Assembly: GCA_963693305.1 (NCBI GenBank)
Contig: OY855905.1
Span: 2,632,201 to 2,696,200, forward strand
From: Meandrina meandrites
Lineage: Eukaryota; Cnidaria; Anthozoa; Scleractinia; Meandrinidae
Length of the DNA stretch: 64,000 bases
Direction: 5' to 3'
Position 1 is the stretch's first letter; each line of letters starts with the position of its first letter. Below, one piece after another: positions 24,261-37,663 of the stretch. The notes beneath the pieces were generated by a model. It was not told where the DNA came from and did not search any database. It saw nothing but the letters and a program-made list of their open reading frames with translations. A program made the translations under genes and the position numbers.

Positions 24261-24799
24261 AAAAGCAAAAATGGTAAGCATTTGTTCACTTAAGCGCATC
24301 GAATATAAAACCATTGTTTGAAAACAATGATGTCTGCAAAAGATAATTAATGCGATAAGAAGTTTGCATAATTAAAGACGGAATGGTTCAGTGATTTGAA
24401 TAAAATGAAAGAGAACTAGTACTGATGGCACAATACCACTACTGCTATAAGCCAAAAGGTAAATTACGACAACATTGATAAAAAATACAGCGAGGCTTGT
24501 TAAACCAGTTATATCAAGAAAGGTAAAAATAGAACATGACATCACACAGTTTCATTAAATCCAGCGTTCTACGATGCATCGACGTCAATGAGATTCCACC
24601 GCAAAAATGTGGCCTAACCGGTGCCTAATGTACTACCAACGTTTGACTCTCCCAAAAGGTCCAGAAACCACTTTTCAAAGCTAAATAACAAAAAAAAAAG
24701 AACAGTAAAAGGTAACCCCTGAAGTTTGTTTTCAATCCTTTGCAATGTGCCAAACCATTTAAGGGACAAGACAAAGTCTCATACAATCTCTGTAGAAGT

Positions 24800-25239
24800 G
24801 TGCAGGTCCGTAGGGTAGGGGGGGTGGGGGGGTCGAGGGGTTCGAACGAACCCCCTAAAATTTTTGAAGTCGGCATTTTTGGGAGGTTGAAAAGATAAAA
24901 AAATACACAAAACAATCAAAAGACTTTGACCGGTCGATATACACGGACGACTACCTTCCTTGCCAGGATTATCGGAGGAATCCGCAACATTTTGGCACTA
25001 TTCACAGTTCATGTAATACTTATTATCCCACGTGATGACTCAGTGGCTTTAGAAAGATGTGATAATTAATGCAAAATGTGTCATTTCGCGAAGACATTTA
25101 GTAACTGGTCGGCCCTCCCTCCATGCACCCCTCTTGCTGACTCACCAACTCTTGTGCTCCCTGTCATTTCTGCTCGACAGGAGTCTCCCCACACCTTAAT
25201 GCTAATGGGTCAGCAGGTGGGATAAGGAACTATAATGAG
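24800..25239. other. Intergenic, no gene seen
   Basis: Contains a G-rich run (24817-24840) and the phrase GTTCGAACGAACCCCC, which resembles transposon debris but could not be assigned. Confidence 0.35.
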
Positions 25240-26047
25240 CACAGGCAGCCCAAGCTCTCTATCAGATTACCTTCGGACGTGACTCTTGCTTATAAGCGGT
25301 GTTGTGTTACAGAGATTCGATTTGTAAGGGTTTGTATGGGAACGCAACGGTTTTGCTTTAAAAGTAAAAAAAATCGTATATTTTTTGAATAAAATTGGCT
25401 TACCCTGATTGACTATAATTAGCCCGACGGAGGGTGGACAGCATCGATTTGACCCTGGGAGCATTCTGGTTTGGCTGTCGACAAATCGATGCTGTCCATC
25501 CCCGTCGGGCTAATTATAGTCACCCAACATGCCATGCGAACCGTGAAAACGTCCACGCCAGTTTGGACGCGGCTATTTCGAATTTGTGAAGGGAAGCCAT
25601 CTCGAGAAAAAGCTTTCGCAGCGAAGGCGTTTAAGGGCAGAATTGCGTATCAAGTGAATTGACATGGAACTTCAACATCTCTTCTTTGATTCTGCGGAGG
25701 AATTGGGTCGACAGGGCTATTTTCAGAGGATTTATTCGCTTCGAGCGACGGGCACACCGGAAATCAGTGTTCGGCCTCGTCTTTATTTTAGCAGTGGAAA
25801 CCGAAATAACGATAACTCGCCGAAATCGCGTTAGAACGACCTGAGAAGCTGGCAAACAACAAAGAATGAAACACAAAATCAGGGTAAGTCAATTTTATTC
25901 GCAAAATATACGATTTTTTTTACTTTTAAAGCAAAACCGTTGCGTTCCCATGCAAACCCTTACAAATCGAATCTCTGTAACACAACACCGCTTATAAGCA
26001 AGAGTCACGTCCGAAGGTAATTTGATAGAGAGCTTGGGCTGCCTGTG
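25240..26047. mobile_element. 808-bp inverted-repeat element with inner palindrome
   Basis: Terminal inverted repeats of about 165 bp (25240-25405 and about 25881-26047) begin CACAGGCAGCCCAAGC. A second inverted pair lies inside the left half (25411-25523, arms TGACTATAATTAGCCCGACG). Flanks TAATGAG (25233-25239) and TAACGAG (26048-26054) look like a 7-bp target duplication with one mismatch. The unique core (about 25524-25880) contains a short ATG frame (25664-25834, about 57 codons) of unknown nature. No transposase, so it is non-autonomous if it is a DNA transposon. Confidence 0.8.
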
Positions 26048-26054
26048 TAACGAG

Positions 26055-26694
26055 AAGTTTTAATCCTTTCGATTGGTTAGATGATGTCAGATAATTCATT
26101 ATTCTTTCAATTTCTTGTCCCGGCACTCATCCACCCTGCATGTAATTTTAAGATTTGTGTTTTGAAAACTGTTTAAATGCACACATTTCATCATTTTTGA
26201 ACATTTCAGAATTTTTTTAGAATAAAAATTACTTTCCGAACAGCTAATATTGAAGGAAAATGCATCCCACCTCAGAAATGATCTCAAAATGCAGGAAATG
26301 GCACTTGAGACTTGAGAGAACATTAATTTGCAACACTTCCTGGGGGCATGCCACCAGAGCCCCCTAGAGGCTCCCCCCTTCGGCGCTCGTGTTAGCGCCT
26401 ACGGCGCTAAAAAATACCTCCCCAAAAATAAAGGAACCTCCCTGAACAGAATCCAACCTACGGGCCTGGTATTCATGATAAGACGTGATGAAGAACCAAA
26501 ATTGTTTAGATCGCGGAGGAATTGAACTCAAACTCGATTTGAATTGCATGCGTTATAAACAACAATACTTCCCAGGTTCCTCCGTTTCTTTAATAAGCAG
26601 AAACCACCGAAAAAAAAATACTGCATTCAAAAGCCTTAATCAATATGCAAAACATTATGATCATTCCTGTTCCCACTCGTTTTATATTTTCCAG
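26055..26694. other. Upstream region and presumed intron before copy 2
   Basis: No gene seen. A GC-rich patch (26340-26415, palindromic TTAGCGCC...GGCGCTAA) looks like repeat debris. The segment ends in TTTTATATTTTCCAG (acceptor at 26692-26694) just before the coding start of copy 2, so a 5' exon probably lies further upstream and was not identified. Confidence 0.5.
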
Positions 26695-29600
26695 GTTTTA
26701 AAGTACATCGTCCCTCAAGCATGGGGGTTGGTGTGGTGATCTTGTTCTCTTTAGCCGCTTTCTTCTTTTGGAATCCTGTCATTTACACTTGGGGATTTCG
26801 CGTTCGAGTTACAGTACTGCACAGCAATCGTTTGACCTCTGACTTTAAGGGTGTTTCACATGAAGTGGGTAAAAGGGCAGTCGTAGACCCTAGAGACGTG
26901 GTCCAAGAGGCCTTGGACAGAGCAGTGGTTGAAGAGAAAGTAAGAGAAAGCTGGGATCAACTGAAGCAAGATCCACCAAAGGCAGTCACAGAAACGGATA
27001 TTCCAGGAGGTGGAAAACGCGTCACATTTGAAAAAACTGGAGAAATATCTTTAAAAGAAGCCTTCCAGTTTATGCAGTTTTACCCCCTTCTTTACGGTGA
27101 AGAAACAACCCCCACAGAATTTCACGTGCCGATCGGAAGCGAAGATCAGAAGTTTAAACTTACCAGTCAAGCCGATGGGACTTTTTCACTACACGCTATT
27201 CGCACCGACGAAGCAACTGGCAGGGAAGTGGAGGTAGACCTGTCTAATCTTCAGGACGCAGTTAACGTACTCTCTGACGCCAACCTGAAGGATCCCTTAA
27301 GGGACACGATAAAAGACGTGTATACAGAAGCATTAGATGCGAAATTAGACGATCAGCCCAATTTCAACAGCGCATTACAAGAAAACGACAAAACAGGAAC
27401 GGTTCCCACACAGGAAAGGGATAATGCGTTTCGCGCAGCCAACGACGTTTTGGTTGGTAGCTCCGTAAAAAGGAACACCTTAGCAGGCTTAAGTCCATCC
27501 GATTGGCTCCAGAAGACAAATACGGATATTGTTTCAAAAATGGATGAAGTTGGAGAAAAACTAAGCCAGGAGATAGCGGCCGAAAAAGGAACAAAACTGA
27601 AATTTGAATTCACTCAGAGTATGCTCAAAACCAGTAAGGAGGCTCTTGACGAGTGGAATAAATTGAAGACCCTCGACACGGCACCAAATTCAAATACGAA
27701 AATCGTTGAAGAGCAAACGGTCGGGGCAGGTAAAAATCAGTACTTAAAGGTGACAATACACGAAACCGATAAGGTATCCGTAAAAGAAATATTCAAAATG
27801 TTGCAATTTTATCCTGATATATTCTCCAGCCAAGGAACAAAACAGACAAGGTTCGAAATGCCGATTGGAGGAGAGACAAGGAAATTTCGTTTGAGCAAGA
27901 GTGGACCCTTTGGTGGTAAAAACCAAATATTGGTACACACTAGCGACGCGGATTGGCCTGGTACTACGAAAAGAGGCAGAAAAGGCAAGGGAGGTCTCTG
28001 GCCACCTGATTACGATACAATGTAGTCAACCTGATTTCTCTGATAAGCTTAAAATCATTGGTCAGGATAAACAATCAGCTGACACCAGACGAGCTTCTGT
28101 AGAATTTATGGTTATTTCAATGGTTGCAGAAGCGGCTCAGCCCACAGATGAGTTGAAAACCAACTTTGTAAAGCAGCTAGCAAAAAAGATAAGGGAGCAA
28201 GGCAGATTCCCAGAAAGTAAAGATATTCCTAGACTGGAAAAATTAGAGGGAAAATCAGGACGAAGTCCAGCAATGGATGAGGTTGTGGTTGGCATTCTTA
28301 AATCCCTCCTAGGGAAACAAAAACGCATAGACGAAGCCTTCAGTGAGGATGAATTTCCCGTTAGGAAAAAAGGTGGCACAAGAGAAGGGCGAGATCTAAT
28401 ACATAACCAAGGAAGTGAGACGGTGTCTTCTTATCTCATACGCAAACGTGCTACTGGGGATCACGATGCCGAGGTTATTGCCGCAAAAGTTCGCAAAACT
28501 TGCAGTGGAACAAGTCGTAGAAGAAAACGCTTTGCCTGCTCGCTAACTGATAAAGAAGAATCCGTTACTGTTGATGAGGAATCTATCAAAGTTACTGAAG
28601 ACAAGGTGGAATTTGATGTGGTAGATCGCCGTAATGCCAAAGAACGAGAGCACGTTCCGTTAAGATTGAATTCACAAGAACTGGCTACCCCGAAGCTGAT
28701 TGAGGACCACCTATCAAAATCCAAGAGAGCTGGAGCTAGTGAGGCCTACTCCAAAGTAAATAAAGGTTTAGCTGTCCACGGTCTAATATTTTCCTTTCTG
28801 GGGGCTGTAAACTACTTCCAGGAAGGTGATAACCTTCGAGGTGCAATTTCTGTGGCCCAGTCTGCTCATACACTTGGAGGACTAACTGGTCTCAATGAGA
28901 TCGTCTCCAAGGTTGGGAAACGGGTTTTAAGTAGTGCAGCTAAAGGGTTGGCAAAAGGCTTAAATTTAGAGAAAGGCTTGGAAAGGTTATCCACGAAGGT
29001 GGAAAGGTTCGCCGAGAGAGGAGTCGGAGAGTTGCTGGGAGACATCTCCGTGGTAGGACTTGCGTTCGACATCTACTTCATTGAACAGGACATAGAACAG
29101 TTGGCTGATTTAAATCTTAATGACCCGGAAGACGTCAAATTGTTACCGCTACGCGTAATCGATTTAGCACTGGACGTTAGCACGACGATACTGAGCCTAG
29201 TAGGAACATTTTGTCCGGAAGCAGAAGTCGTTACTGAGCCTCTAGTGATTGTCCTATCAATAATACGAATGGCTATTGATGATTTCTACATTGATATAAT
29301 GGCGGAGATGGAGAAAGTTAATTGGAAAAGTCCATGGGCTGGCTTGGAGTTCCTTGGAGCACTAGTGAAAGGTTTCTTGGATGGAGCGGCAGATTTCTTA
29401 ACAGGTGGTCTTAGAAGACAGATGGAGTCTTATAGGAAACAGGAAGAATATGACAAGAAACTCATTCAGGACCTGAAAAACCCGGATAACTATTACAAGA
29501 TTGTTGGAGAAAAGGAGGGAGGTGGAGATACAATCGATTTCACCCAAGGGAGGCTGTCAAGTTTTGGTGGCTATATAAACTTCAGGCTCGATGACAATAA

Positions 29601-32600
29601 TCGAGCTAGGTTAGAAATCGGAGATGTCACTGGCAGCCATGGAACAATACGTAAGACATTTACAGTTGGTTCTAATCTTAAGGACATCGTTCTTGGGATA
29701 GGTGAGTCGAGGAGTTTCACATACAAGCACGAAACTGCCAAGCTCTGGTTTGTTATTCCAATCAAGTCATATGATGTCATTTGTGGAGCCGATCTTCATG
29801 AAAAGTCTGTTTACGGGACTTATTATGGAAACTCCAACAACAACACATTTTATGCAGTACAGAATCCCAAGCCGACAACAAAACCACCGGGAAAAAAAGA
29901 TGAGGAGTGTAACTTTGGAAATCTGAATCTTAAGTTTGTTACCGGAAACTATCATTACAATCTGTACGGGCGGGGTGGTAGCGACACCTTTTACCTAGGA
30001 CCGGAAATGTCTGCTGTCACAGGAGGTTCAGGAAGTGACCTGTACATTATCCAATCGGACGGCGGAAAAACAATAATCGATAACTTTGCTGAAGATAACA
30101 TGCGCGACATCATAGTTATAAACGTTGACTTTGATAATATCCAATGTCATCAGAGTAGAACTGATCTGGACGTCACTTATTCCAAGAGTCATCACATTCG
30201 TATCAAGAACTGGTTCACTCCTGGAGATCCCACGTATTACCGTCACGTGTCTTTTCGTAGTCAGGACGGAGTGATTTTTGTCCCAAAAGAAACTTTAAAT
30301 AGCGAGACTGTCCATCAAGTTCAATGCGTGGCGGTTGCTCTGGATTTACGTGCAGCAAAAAGTGCTCAAACGGTCTCACTCAGTGATTCGAAATACACTC
30401 AAGTCAAACAAGTATCGGGCTCAAATAGCTCAGATAATATTGTCGGTAATGACGTAAATAACATCTTAGATGGGGGTCGAGGAGCTGATCATTTGGCTGG
30501 AGGCAAAAATGAAGACACTTATATTATCAGAGCAAATGAAGGATGCGATGTTATTGACAATAATGCAGATGATTACTTTAACACAACTGACATTCTGGTG
30601 TTCGATGTACCGTTTGACTTGATAGATGTTCAAACAGTAGGAGATGACCTGTCCGTAAGTGACAAGAACAATGCACAAAGCTCCTGCTTTACTATAACAA
30701 ATTGGACCTTGGGATACCGTTACAGGCATATTCTATTTACATCAGCAGATCACGTTGTCTTTAACGTGTCTACCAGTGAAAGCGGAAGTGTAGCCAAAGT
30801 GCCAATCATGCTAGATTACAAAACTTCACCAACAGGAATCTGTGTTGATTTGTCGGACTCACCTAGTCCAGACTGCATTAAACCAGCTGGTTACACCAAT
30901 GTCGCAACCGTTTCAGATTCAGCACAAGATGACCGTATAGTTGGAAATGCACAGACTAACTTTCTGAGCTGTAGTGGAGGAGCAGATTATCTTGAAGGCG
31001 GGGAAGGGACTGACAATTATGTTGTCAAGAAATCATGTCGAAAAGCAACCATCAACAATTTTGACAGTCGTCAGAAAGTTGATTTGTTGTACCTAGACGA
31101 AACATTTGTAAACTTACGACTTCAGAAGGACAATAAGGATTTGAAGATAATGTCAAATTATGCAACACCGACTGTAACAGTTCAAAATTTTTTTAACTCG
31201 TCTGACAACCAGCATCTTGGAATAAGAACTATTGATGGAATTACACATCTATTAAATAATGAGACGGGAAACCTTGAGCCATACGAAGTATCAAAGGATC
31301 CCACTGAATGTCAATGTACGCGCGCAGGCTGTGATAGAGGAGTGATAACATACAATCTTACGGACGAAACTTGGAAACATGTTGTCCGTTTCCAATTGAA
31401 ATCAAGTCACTGCAGTTACAAAATTTACGGGAATAATCTTAACAATTACCTTGACCCCGGAGCAGGCAATGGTTATAATTACCAACATCTGGAAGGAAAG
31501 AATGGTTCTGACACCTACGTTTTGAAACACGGATATGGAGAGTTTAATGAAATTAACAATTATGCAGATGACAACAAGACAGACACCCTTGAGTTTGGAA
31601 TAGAATTTGATGACATTCGTGTGTATTTCCATGGCCAATTTGATGTCATTCTTCAATCAAGCACTCGTCCCAGCTCACTCAGTGTTCGAGTTCTGGATTA
31701 CTTCCGTGGTTCGAAATATCCACATCTATAGATTACGTCAGAGGACAAGGTTGTTTTTAATATTTCCAAACAATATCCATATAGAAAGATTATCGCCGTG
31801 GACCGTAGAATCATTGAATCGCCACAAAACATTGATCCTCATACCAATAGCATAATCGCAGCAGCAGAAGATTTAAAGGGATCGCTTACCTCTGCCAACA
31901 ACCTGACTGGCAGTAACACAACAAAAGAAATTGAAGGCGGTGTTCAGGCCGATATTCTACGTGGAGGACAAACTGGAACAATTTTTGAAGGAAAAAAGGG
32001 TAACGACACGATTTATGGTGGCGCCGGTATTGATGTCATTTTTGGCGGGGATGGCAATGATACCATATATGCCGACAGCGGAGATGATTACATTTATGGT
32101 GGGAACGGATCGGACATCATTGATGGCGGCAATGGTAGTGATACACTCGCCTTCAAAGGTGATGGCTTTCTTCGCAAGGGAGTCACTGTTGATCTCAATA
32201 TTGGATTTGGAAAAGGAGTGGATGCTGAGGGAGATATCTACAAGAGCATTGAAAACGTATACGGAACAATTCACGACGACTTTCTGACCGGATCGGATTC
32301 TGATAACAAGCTCTATGGTCTTGAAGGAGAAGATACACTGGCTTCTCTTGGCGGCGATGATAAACTTGTTGGCGGCGAAGGGAAAGATCTGTATTTACTC
32401 TATAAGGCTTGGGGGTTAAAAATCATCGACAACTTCGCAGATGATGAAAGTGAAGACACCCTCTCCCTGGCTCATTTGAACTCCTCTGATGTTTGCGTCT
32501 TCTTAGTTGGCAACGACTTACACCTTCAAGTTGATACGTCTAACCTGGCCTCGGTTCTTTTTCACGGTGAGCTTTTGACAGTGATAATTAGAAATTGGAA

Positions 32601-34052
32601 CGTGAGTGCAAAGTACAGACACCTTAAAGTTTTATTTGAAGACAACTTGTGGGAAGATTTCGCGTTATCGGCCATCGCTGCACGATTTGACAAGCTAGGA
32701 AATAGTACCAACTACATCGAAAACAGAACCAGCCTGCAGGTTGTCTCTGCAAACGCCACCGATGTAAGTTTGTCATGGCAACAAATGAATGGTCTTTTGT
32801 CACATCCTGAAACTGAGCTGTTCCTTGTACATTTTAAAGTACAAGACCCCAAAAGCTTAGGAAAAACAGACGTAGATAGTCAAACATCATTAAGTGTTCC
32901 GTCTCTTGATCCAGCCTCCCACTACGTCTTCGCTCTTGCATTAACAAAGTGCAACGCGACAATTGCCGTATCCCATACGCTTACTACTTATGGCCGAGAA
33001 AGATCCTGTCCCGCAGCACAAGTACCTCACTCGGCTGTTCAGTACGCTCCACCTACTTCTACATCAACTCCAGCTCACGGCACAATCGCCAGTTTGAAAT
33101 GTAATGCAGGATATAACATTGACGTCTACCGCACCGAGCAGAATACCACGTGCTTAGACCAAGAATGGATCCCCTCCCTTCCGGCTTGCCTGAAAATAAA
33201 ACAATGTCCTGTCCTTACTGAACCATCTAACGGAGAAGTTTCAACTAACGGACAAAACGAAGGATCAAAAGCTTATTATGTTTGCCACAAAGGATTCTTG
33301 TTAACTGGACCCAAAGAACGTACCTGTGTAGATGAAGCGTGGGATGGGACAGCTCCCAATTGCCAACCGCTAAGTTGCCCGAGACCACCAACTGTTGATC
33401 ATGGATCGTATCTTCCCTGTGATTATATAAAGCATACCAATACATATGGTACAGCTGCTAGACCCCTTGAAGGCTACTGTGTTAAACTTCAGTGTAACAA
33501 CTTATACCTTCTAAGTCATGTATTTCATGGGAGTACGTATCGTCCTCGATGGGAAAGTGACTGGGAGATACCGCAAGGCGGACGAGCTTGTAGCGACGGA
33601 AAGTGGATCGGTTATGTGGACGATACCTGCGAACCCACTGTTAGACTTTCCAAGTTGGAGGATAAGTGGAATAAGAAAAGAGGCTTACTTCAACTTTGGC
33701 AAAATAGTGCTTGGAGTGCAGCTTCGTCTGTCCCAGCAAAAAATATTGTAAATCTTTCCTGCAGAAGCGCGGGAATAGGTGATCTTCAGTATGTAACGCA
33801 TAGTTCGAGCAACTCCCAGATATGGGTCACATGCTCTAAGCTACGTTTGACGCAACCGAAGCCAACTATATACGAAGGAAGAGTTGAAGTATTAACTAAC
33901 GGCAACTGGGAAGGAGTATGCGTTACAGCAACAGGACAAGCGGCAAGACAGTCTGCGAGCATGGAGATTTGCGAGGCACTTGGCTTTAACTACAGATCTG
34001 CGGTTGTGAGTATTAGTACAGGCTGGACGGACCACAGGCTCGTCTGTTCACT
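26695..34052 (+). pseudogene. Giant exon of toxin-like gene copy 2, broken by frameshift and stop
   Basis: Starts after a CAG acceptor; the first likely Met (26721) opens a hydrophobic signal-like segment (MGVGVVILFSLAAFFFW). Two homologous N-terminal modules follow (about 26950-27470 and 27650-28150), then the same furin-type, pore-like, RTX, FN3, sushi and SRCR order as copy 1. Relative to copy 1, 80 bases are missing after 28022, making TAG at 28023-28025 and shifting the frame. A second break is TAG at 31729-31731 where copy 1 has CAG. Downstream, 31798-34052 stays open in the same frame and ends at the equivalent GTAAGT donor. Only the N-terminal ~434 residues would be made as it stands. 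A second product from a downstream start is possible but unsupported. Confidence 0.82.
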
Positions 34053-34882
34053 GTAAGTAAATGGTAGATTTATGTCTCCAGAATAATGAAGAGTGGACTT
34101 CCCGTCATGAAGTATATATATGGGATTTTTAGAACATATTAGTTTCAGTTTTCGATGGATTTACGCGCTAGGCTTGCGGAGGGCTTTCGATGAGACAAAC
34201 TAATTTTCCAATACAAAACACAGCGTGAAAACGATAAGTTCAAAAAAGCTCTTGGAGTCAAGAGGGTCAGGGAAATTGATGTTATCGCTTCACAATTTTG
34301 AGATCAGAGTTAGCGCCTGGATAACTTTCGATAAATTAGGTTAAATGTTTTATGTCAGCCTGGGACGAGCTCCCTAGTTTTTTCGTTCTTTAGAGCTGTA
34401 GGTAGATCGGGCCTTTGTGCAGCATAGTGATTTCACTAAGCTACATAATAAAAACCAGCAGTTGTAATATCCATAAAATAATGTCAACTACTGTGTTTAG
34501 GTTGGTGCATAGAAAATGTTACAAGGCGCAGTTACTATACCTTGAATAATTACGCCTTGCATCTTGTCTTGCTTTGAGTTCACGTCTGCTAACATACGAA
34601 TATATTTTTTTTTCCAGAATAACCCGAGTTGTTCTCCTTCCGAACGGGAAAAGGTAAGTGATCCATGCGTCCACCTTCATTCATCTTCCAAAACATTGCT
34701 TTCCTTACTGATTTGCTTTGGGATTAGACTTTCAATCACTATATGGGAAATAAGTAAATACGTTAAAGCAAAGTTAATGGAGGAAATTTGGCTATGAAGC
34801 CCGGAAAAGTTCTTTGTTATAGGTGGTTTTGTTCGCTATTTTGGGGGCTCACCGTGCACAAAACCTGACAAAATACAATAGG

Positions 34883-37454
34883 TTTTTTTTTCTCTCTTTT
34901 TTAATATTTATCTCATTAACAACACGCTTACAATTCTTTAACAAAGGAAAAGATACATTTCACTTAAAAACACCAAAGACAAGATAAACAAGCAAAAAAA
35001 ATGTCTAATTACAAAGAAAAAACAAAACATCGATTACATGATAAAATGCGAGGTAGTATTTCATTATAAAAAAAAAAGCAAAAACTATTTCTGTTTACAC
35101 TAGTTCTGAAACAACAGGGAGCAGTTCTTTCCATTTTTTGTTGTGAATTTCTAACTTTTGGTTCTGTTTAGCTATGGAGAGCTCTAATTTGTAGGTTATT
35201 TTTATGCTGGCTTTCAGTAATGAAAGGGATGGTTTTATATTAAGATTTCGACATTGAAAGATTACTTGCTTGGAAAGGATGACAATATGATTTAGTAAAA
35301 GGAAATCTTTTCTAAAAAATCCAAATGTTATATTAGAAGCGTTTAAATTATGAAGCTTGGTAAAATAAATTTTTAGCCATTCCGTTACTGAAAGCCAGAA
35401 GCTGGAGGTAATTTCACATTGAATAAATAAATGGTCGAGGATTCCTCAAACTTCCCACAGAACGTGCATAGAGATGAAGATACTATGCCCATTTTAAAAA
35501 GGGCTTTATTAGTAAAAACAATTCTATGTAAATATGTAATCTGGAATTCTCTAGTTTTGGTGTCGACAGTTACGTTTCTAGGAATAAGATAAATTTCTTG
35601 CCATGGCAAATCGGTTGTTGGAAACAACTCTTCATATTTGTATTTTGATGTTGGGATAGCCTCGAATTTCTTAACAAGATCCCAATATAGCACCCTGGAA
35701 GTAGTAGGAGAAACAATGTCATTAGAATTGTTGCCATCACCTTGTGCCATTTGTAACTGTTGTTTTTTAAAATATTTTTCCATTCTAATGGGATTGTGTC
35801 AAAAACACTCATAAGAGGAAAATATTCAGCCATCGTAATATTTCTAATTTCTAATAGGTCACATAATTTAATTATGCCTTTCTTGGCTATTCTGTTTCTG
35901 AACAGCGGTTTTGCACCTATACAAATGAACTTATTATTCCAGATAATTTCATTTAACACGTTCGATGGAGTATAAATGTGCGTTTCTTTGTAACTTGCCC
36001 ACTCATTGAGACATTCTTTACAGAACTTCGGAAGAGTTTTGGGGAGGAATTTTATATCGTAATTACATTTCAATAGAAACGATCCTCCGAACTCTGAAAG
36101 GTAGTTATCGAGGAACACCTTCCATGTGCTATTGTAGCTATCGAAATATTTTTTCATGCACATGATTCTTTGAGTTTTTATAAGCGTTTCTATGTGAGGA
36201 ATTCTTAATCCCCCATTTTTATAATCACTGATAAGAGTTTTTCGCTTTATTTTATCTTTTCTAGATTTCCATACATATTTAAAAAGTACCGAGTTTATCT
36301 CCTTGATAATTTCTTTTGTGAGAGGGATTTGAGAGGCTCGGAACATAAACTTAGGAATAGCGAAGGTCTTGATTGCCATGTATTTAAGGATTTTTTTATA
36401 GAGGTAATAATTTTTTCAAAATTAAGTTCTTGAAATTTTTGCCAGTCGTAGGTAAAAAATATACCTAAAATTGGCTTGTTAACATTGTCTAATCCAAGAT
36501 CTTCAGGGGAATTGTGTAGGCTGCCAAGCCAATATACCTTTGTTTTTCCTTCATTTAGTTTTAACCCCGAAATATATCCAAAATTATTAATAACCTGTTT
36601 TAGAGAAAAAAAGGATCTCTTATTTTTTACGAAAGCGGTAAGATCATCGGCGAAAACATTAAGTTTTATCTCTTCATTGCCTACTTTGATACCTATAATT
36701 TCTTTATTTTCACGTATTGAAATATTAAGAATTTCAAGCGCGATAATGAAAAGGTAAGGCGACAATGGGTCACCTTGACGCACTCCACGTTTGATTTCAA
36801 AGAGTTGTGATGCAAACCCATTGTTCATCACACAGCTTGAGATGTCGGAAGAAAAGACTTTGACCCATCGAATAAACGATTCACCAAAATTGAAGGCTTC
36901 TAGTGTATTGACAAGATATTGTCAATTTAATGAATCAAAAGCCTTTTTAAAATCGAAAAAGGTCATTAAGCCGGGAATATTGTTAAGTTTGGTATACTCC
37001 ATTACATCATTAATTGACCTAATTGCATCAAGAATAGTTTTCCCTTTCACATATGCGCATTGATTTTCGTGAATAATGTCCGGAAGCACTTTTTCCAATC
37101 TGGTTGCTAGAGCTTTGGATCTGATCTTGTAATCTACATTTAGCAGAGATATGGGTCTCCAATTTTCAATGTACCGTTTATCTTTGTCTTTTTTTTTGAT
37201 AAGTCGAGTAAATGTTTGTCGTTGTGAGTTTGATAGTTTCCCAGTTATATGGGCAGCATTTAAGGAGTCTACTAGGAGGTTGCCTAGTATAGGCAGAAAT
37301 GTTTGTAAAATTCGGCTGTTAAGCCATCGTTACCTGGAGATTTGTTGTTCTTTAGTTGATGTAAAACATTGTAGCATTCAGTATTGGATAACTGACCTTC
37401 GCAAAGGAGCTACTGGTGATTTGATAATTTAGGTATGGTAAGGTTTTTAGTATA
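34883..37454 (-). mobile_element. LINE, 3' half: reverse transcriptase, zinc-binding tail, poly(A)
   Basis: Read on the minus strand. RT motifs include NNKSPGNDGLTAE (about 37300-37345), RGVRQGDPLSPYLF and FADD (36295-36831). The C-terminal region has HRIVFTNKALF and CTFCG (about 35440-35540), and the frame ends near 35097. The low-coordinate edge is a T run (34883-34891), the complement of a poly(A) tail. Several frameshifts join the open pieces, and a TGA replaces a tryptophan codon in the motif before the RT core (about 36923), so the copy is dead. APE-type endonuclease plus zf-RVT suggest an L1/Tx1-like clade; the clade is inference. Confidence 0.85.
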
Positions 37455-37459
37455 ATTGT

Positions 37460-37623
37460 TGTAGTGTTTGTTACTTAAGCCTTACCCTCCCCACCCCCAT
37501 GTATATATTACCCAGCATGACACTGGAGGGTGATGATTACTTGTACACGAGTGTAATGGCGTCGTTCTGTTTGATATTGGTTTAATCCTGATCATCCACT
37601 GTTAAATCCACATATCCACTACA
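37460..37623 (+). repeat. 5' LTR of gypsy element (164 bp)
   Basis: Begins TGTAGTGTTTGTTACTTAAG and ends ATCCACTACA, bounded by the ATTGT duplication. It pairs with 41964-42128. Confidence 0.92.
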
Positions 37624-37663
37624 TTTTGGCGACGAGGACGGTCGTTGGTAGAGTTCCTCTAAG

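Larger units (their letters stand above)
21100..24800. repeat. Diverged tandem duplication of a multi-part segment
   Basis: Part B (21100-21340) recurs at 23310-23560; both contain TTTCATCACTTCATGA and GATTGCAAAAGGGTCCTT. Part A (about 22605-23300) recurs at about 23705-24800; both contain TTTGAGTCGTAG, GGATTCGAAGG and ACAAAGTCTCATACAATCTC. The order B-A-B'-A' indicates duplication of one unit, later enlarged by a fold-back in the first copy and a minisatellite in the second. No coding region. Confidence 0.7.

Noticed and set aside
24089..24321. Overlapping open frames on both strands as small genes
   Set aside because: They follow from the 42-bp minisatellite and have low-complexity repeating products.
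28020..28030. The 80-bp gap in copy 2 as a removed intron (processed copy)
   Set aside because: The same segment is coding and in frame in copy 1, and copy 2 keeps all its other introns.
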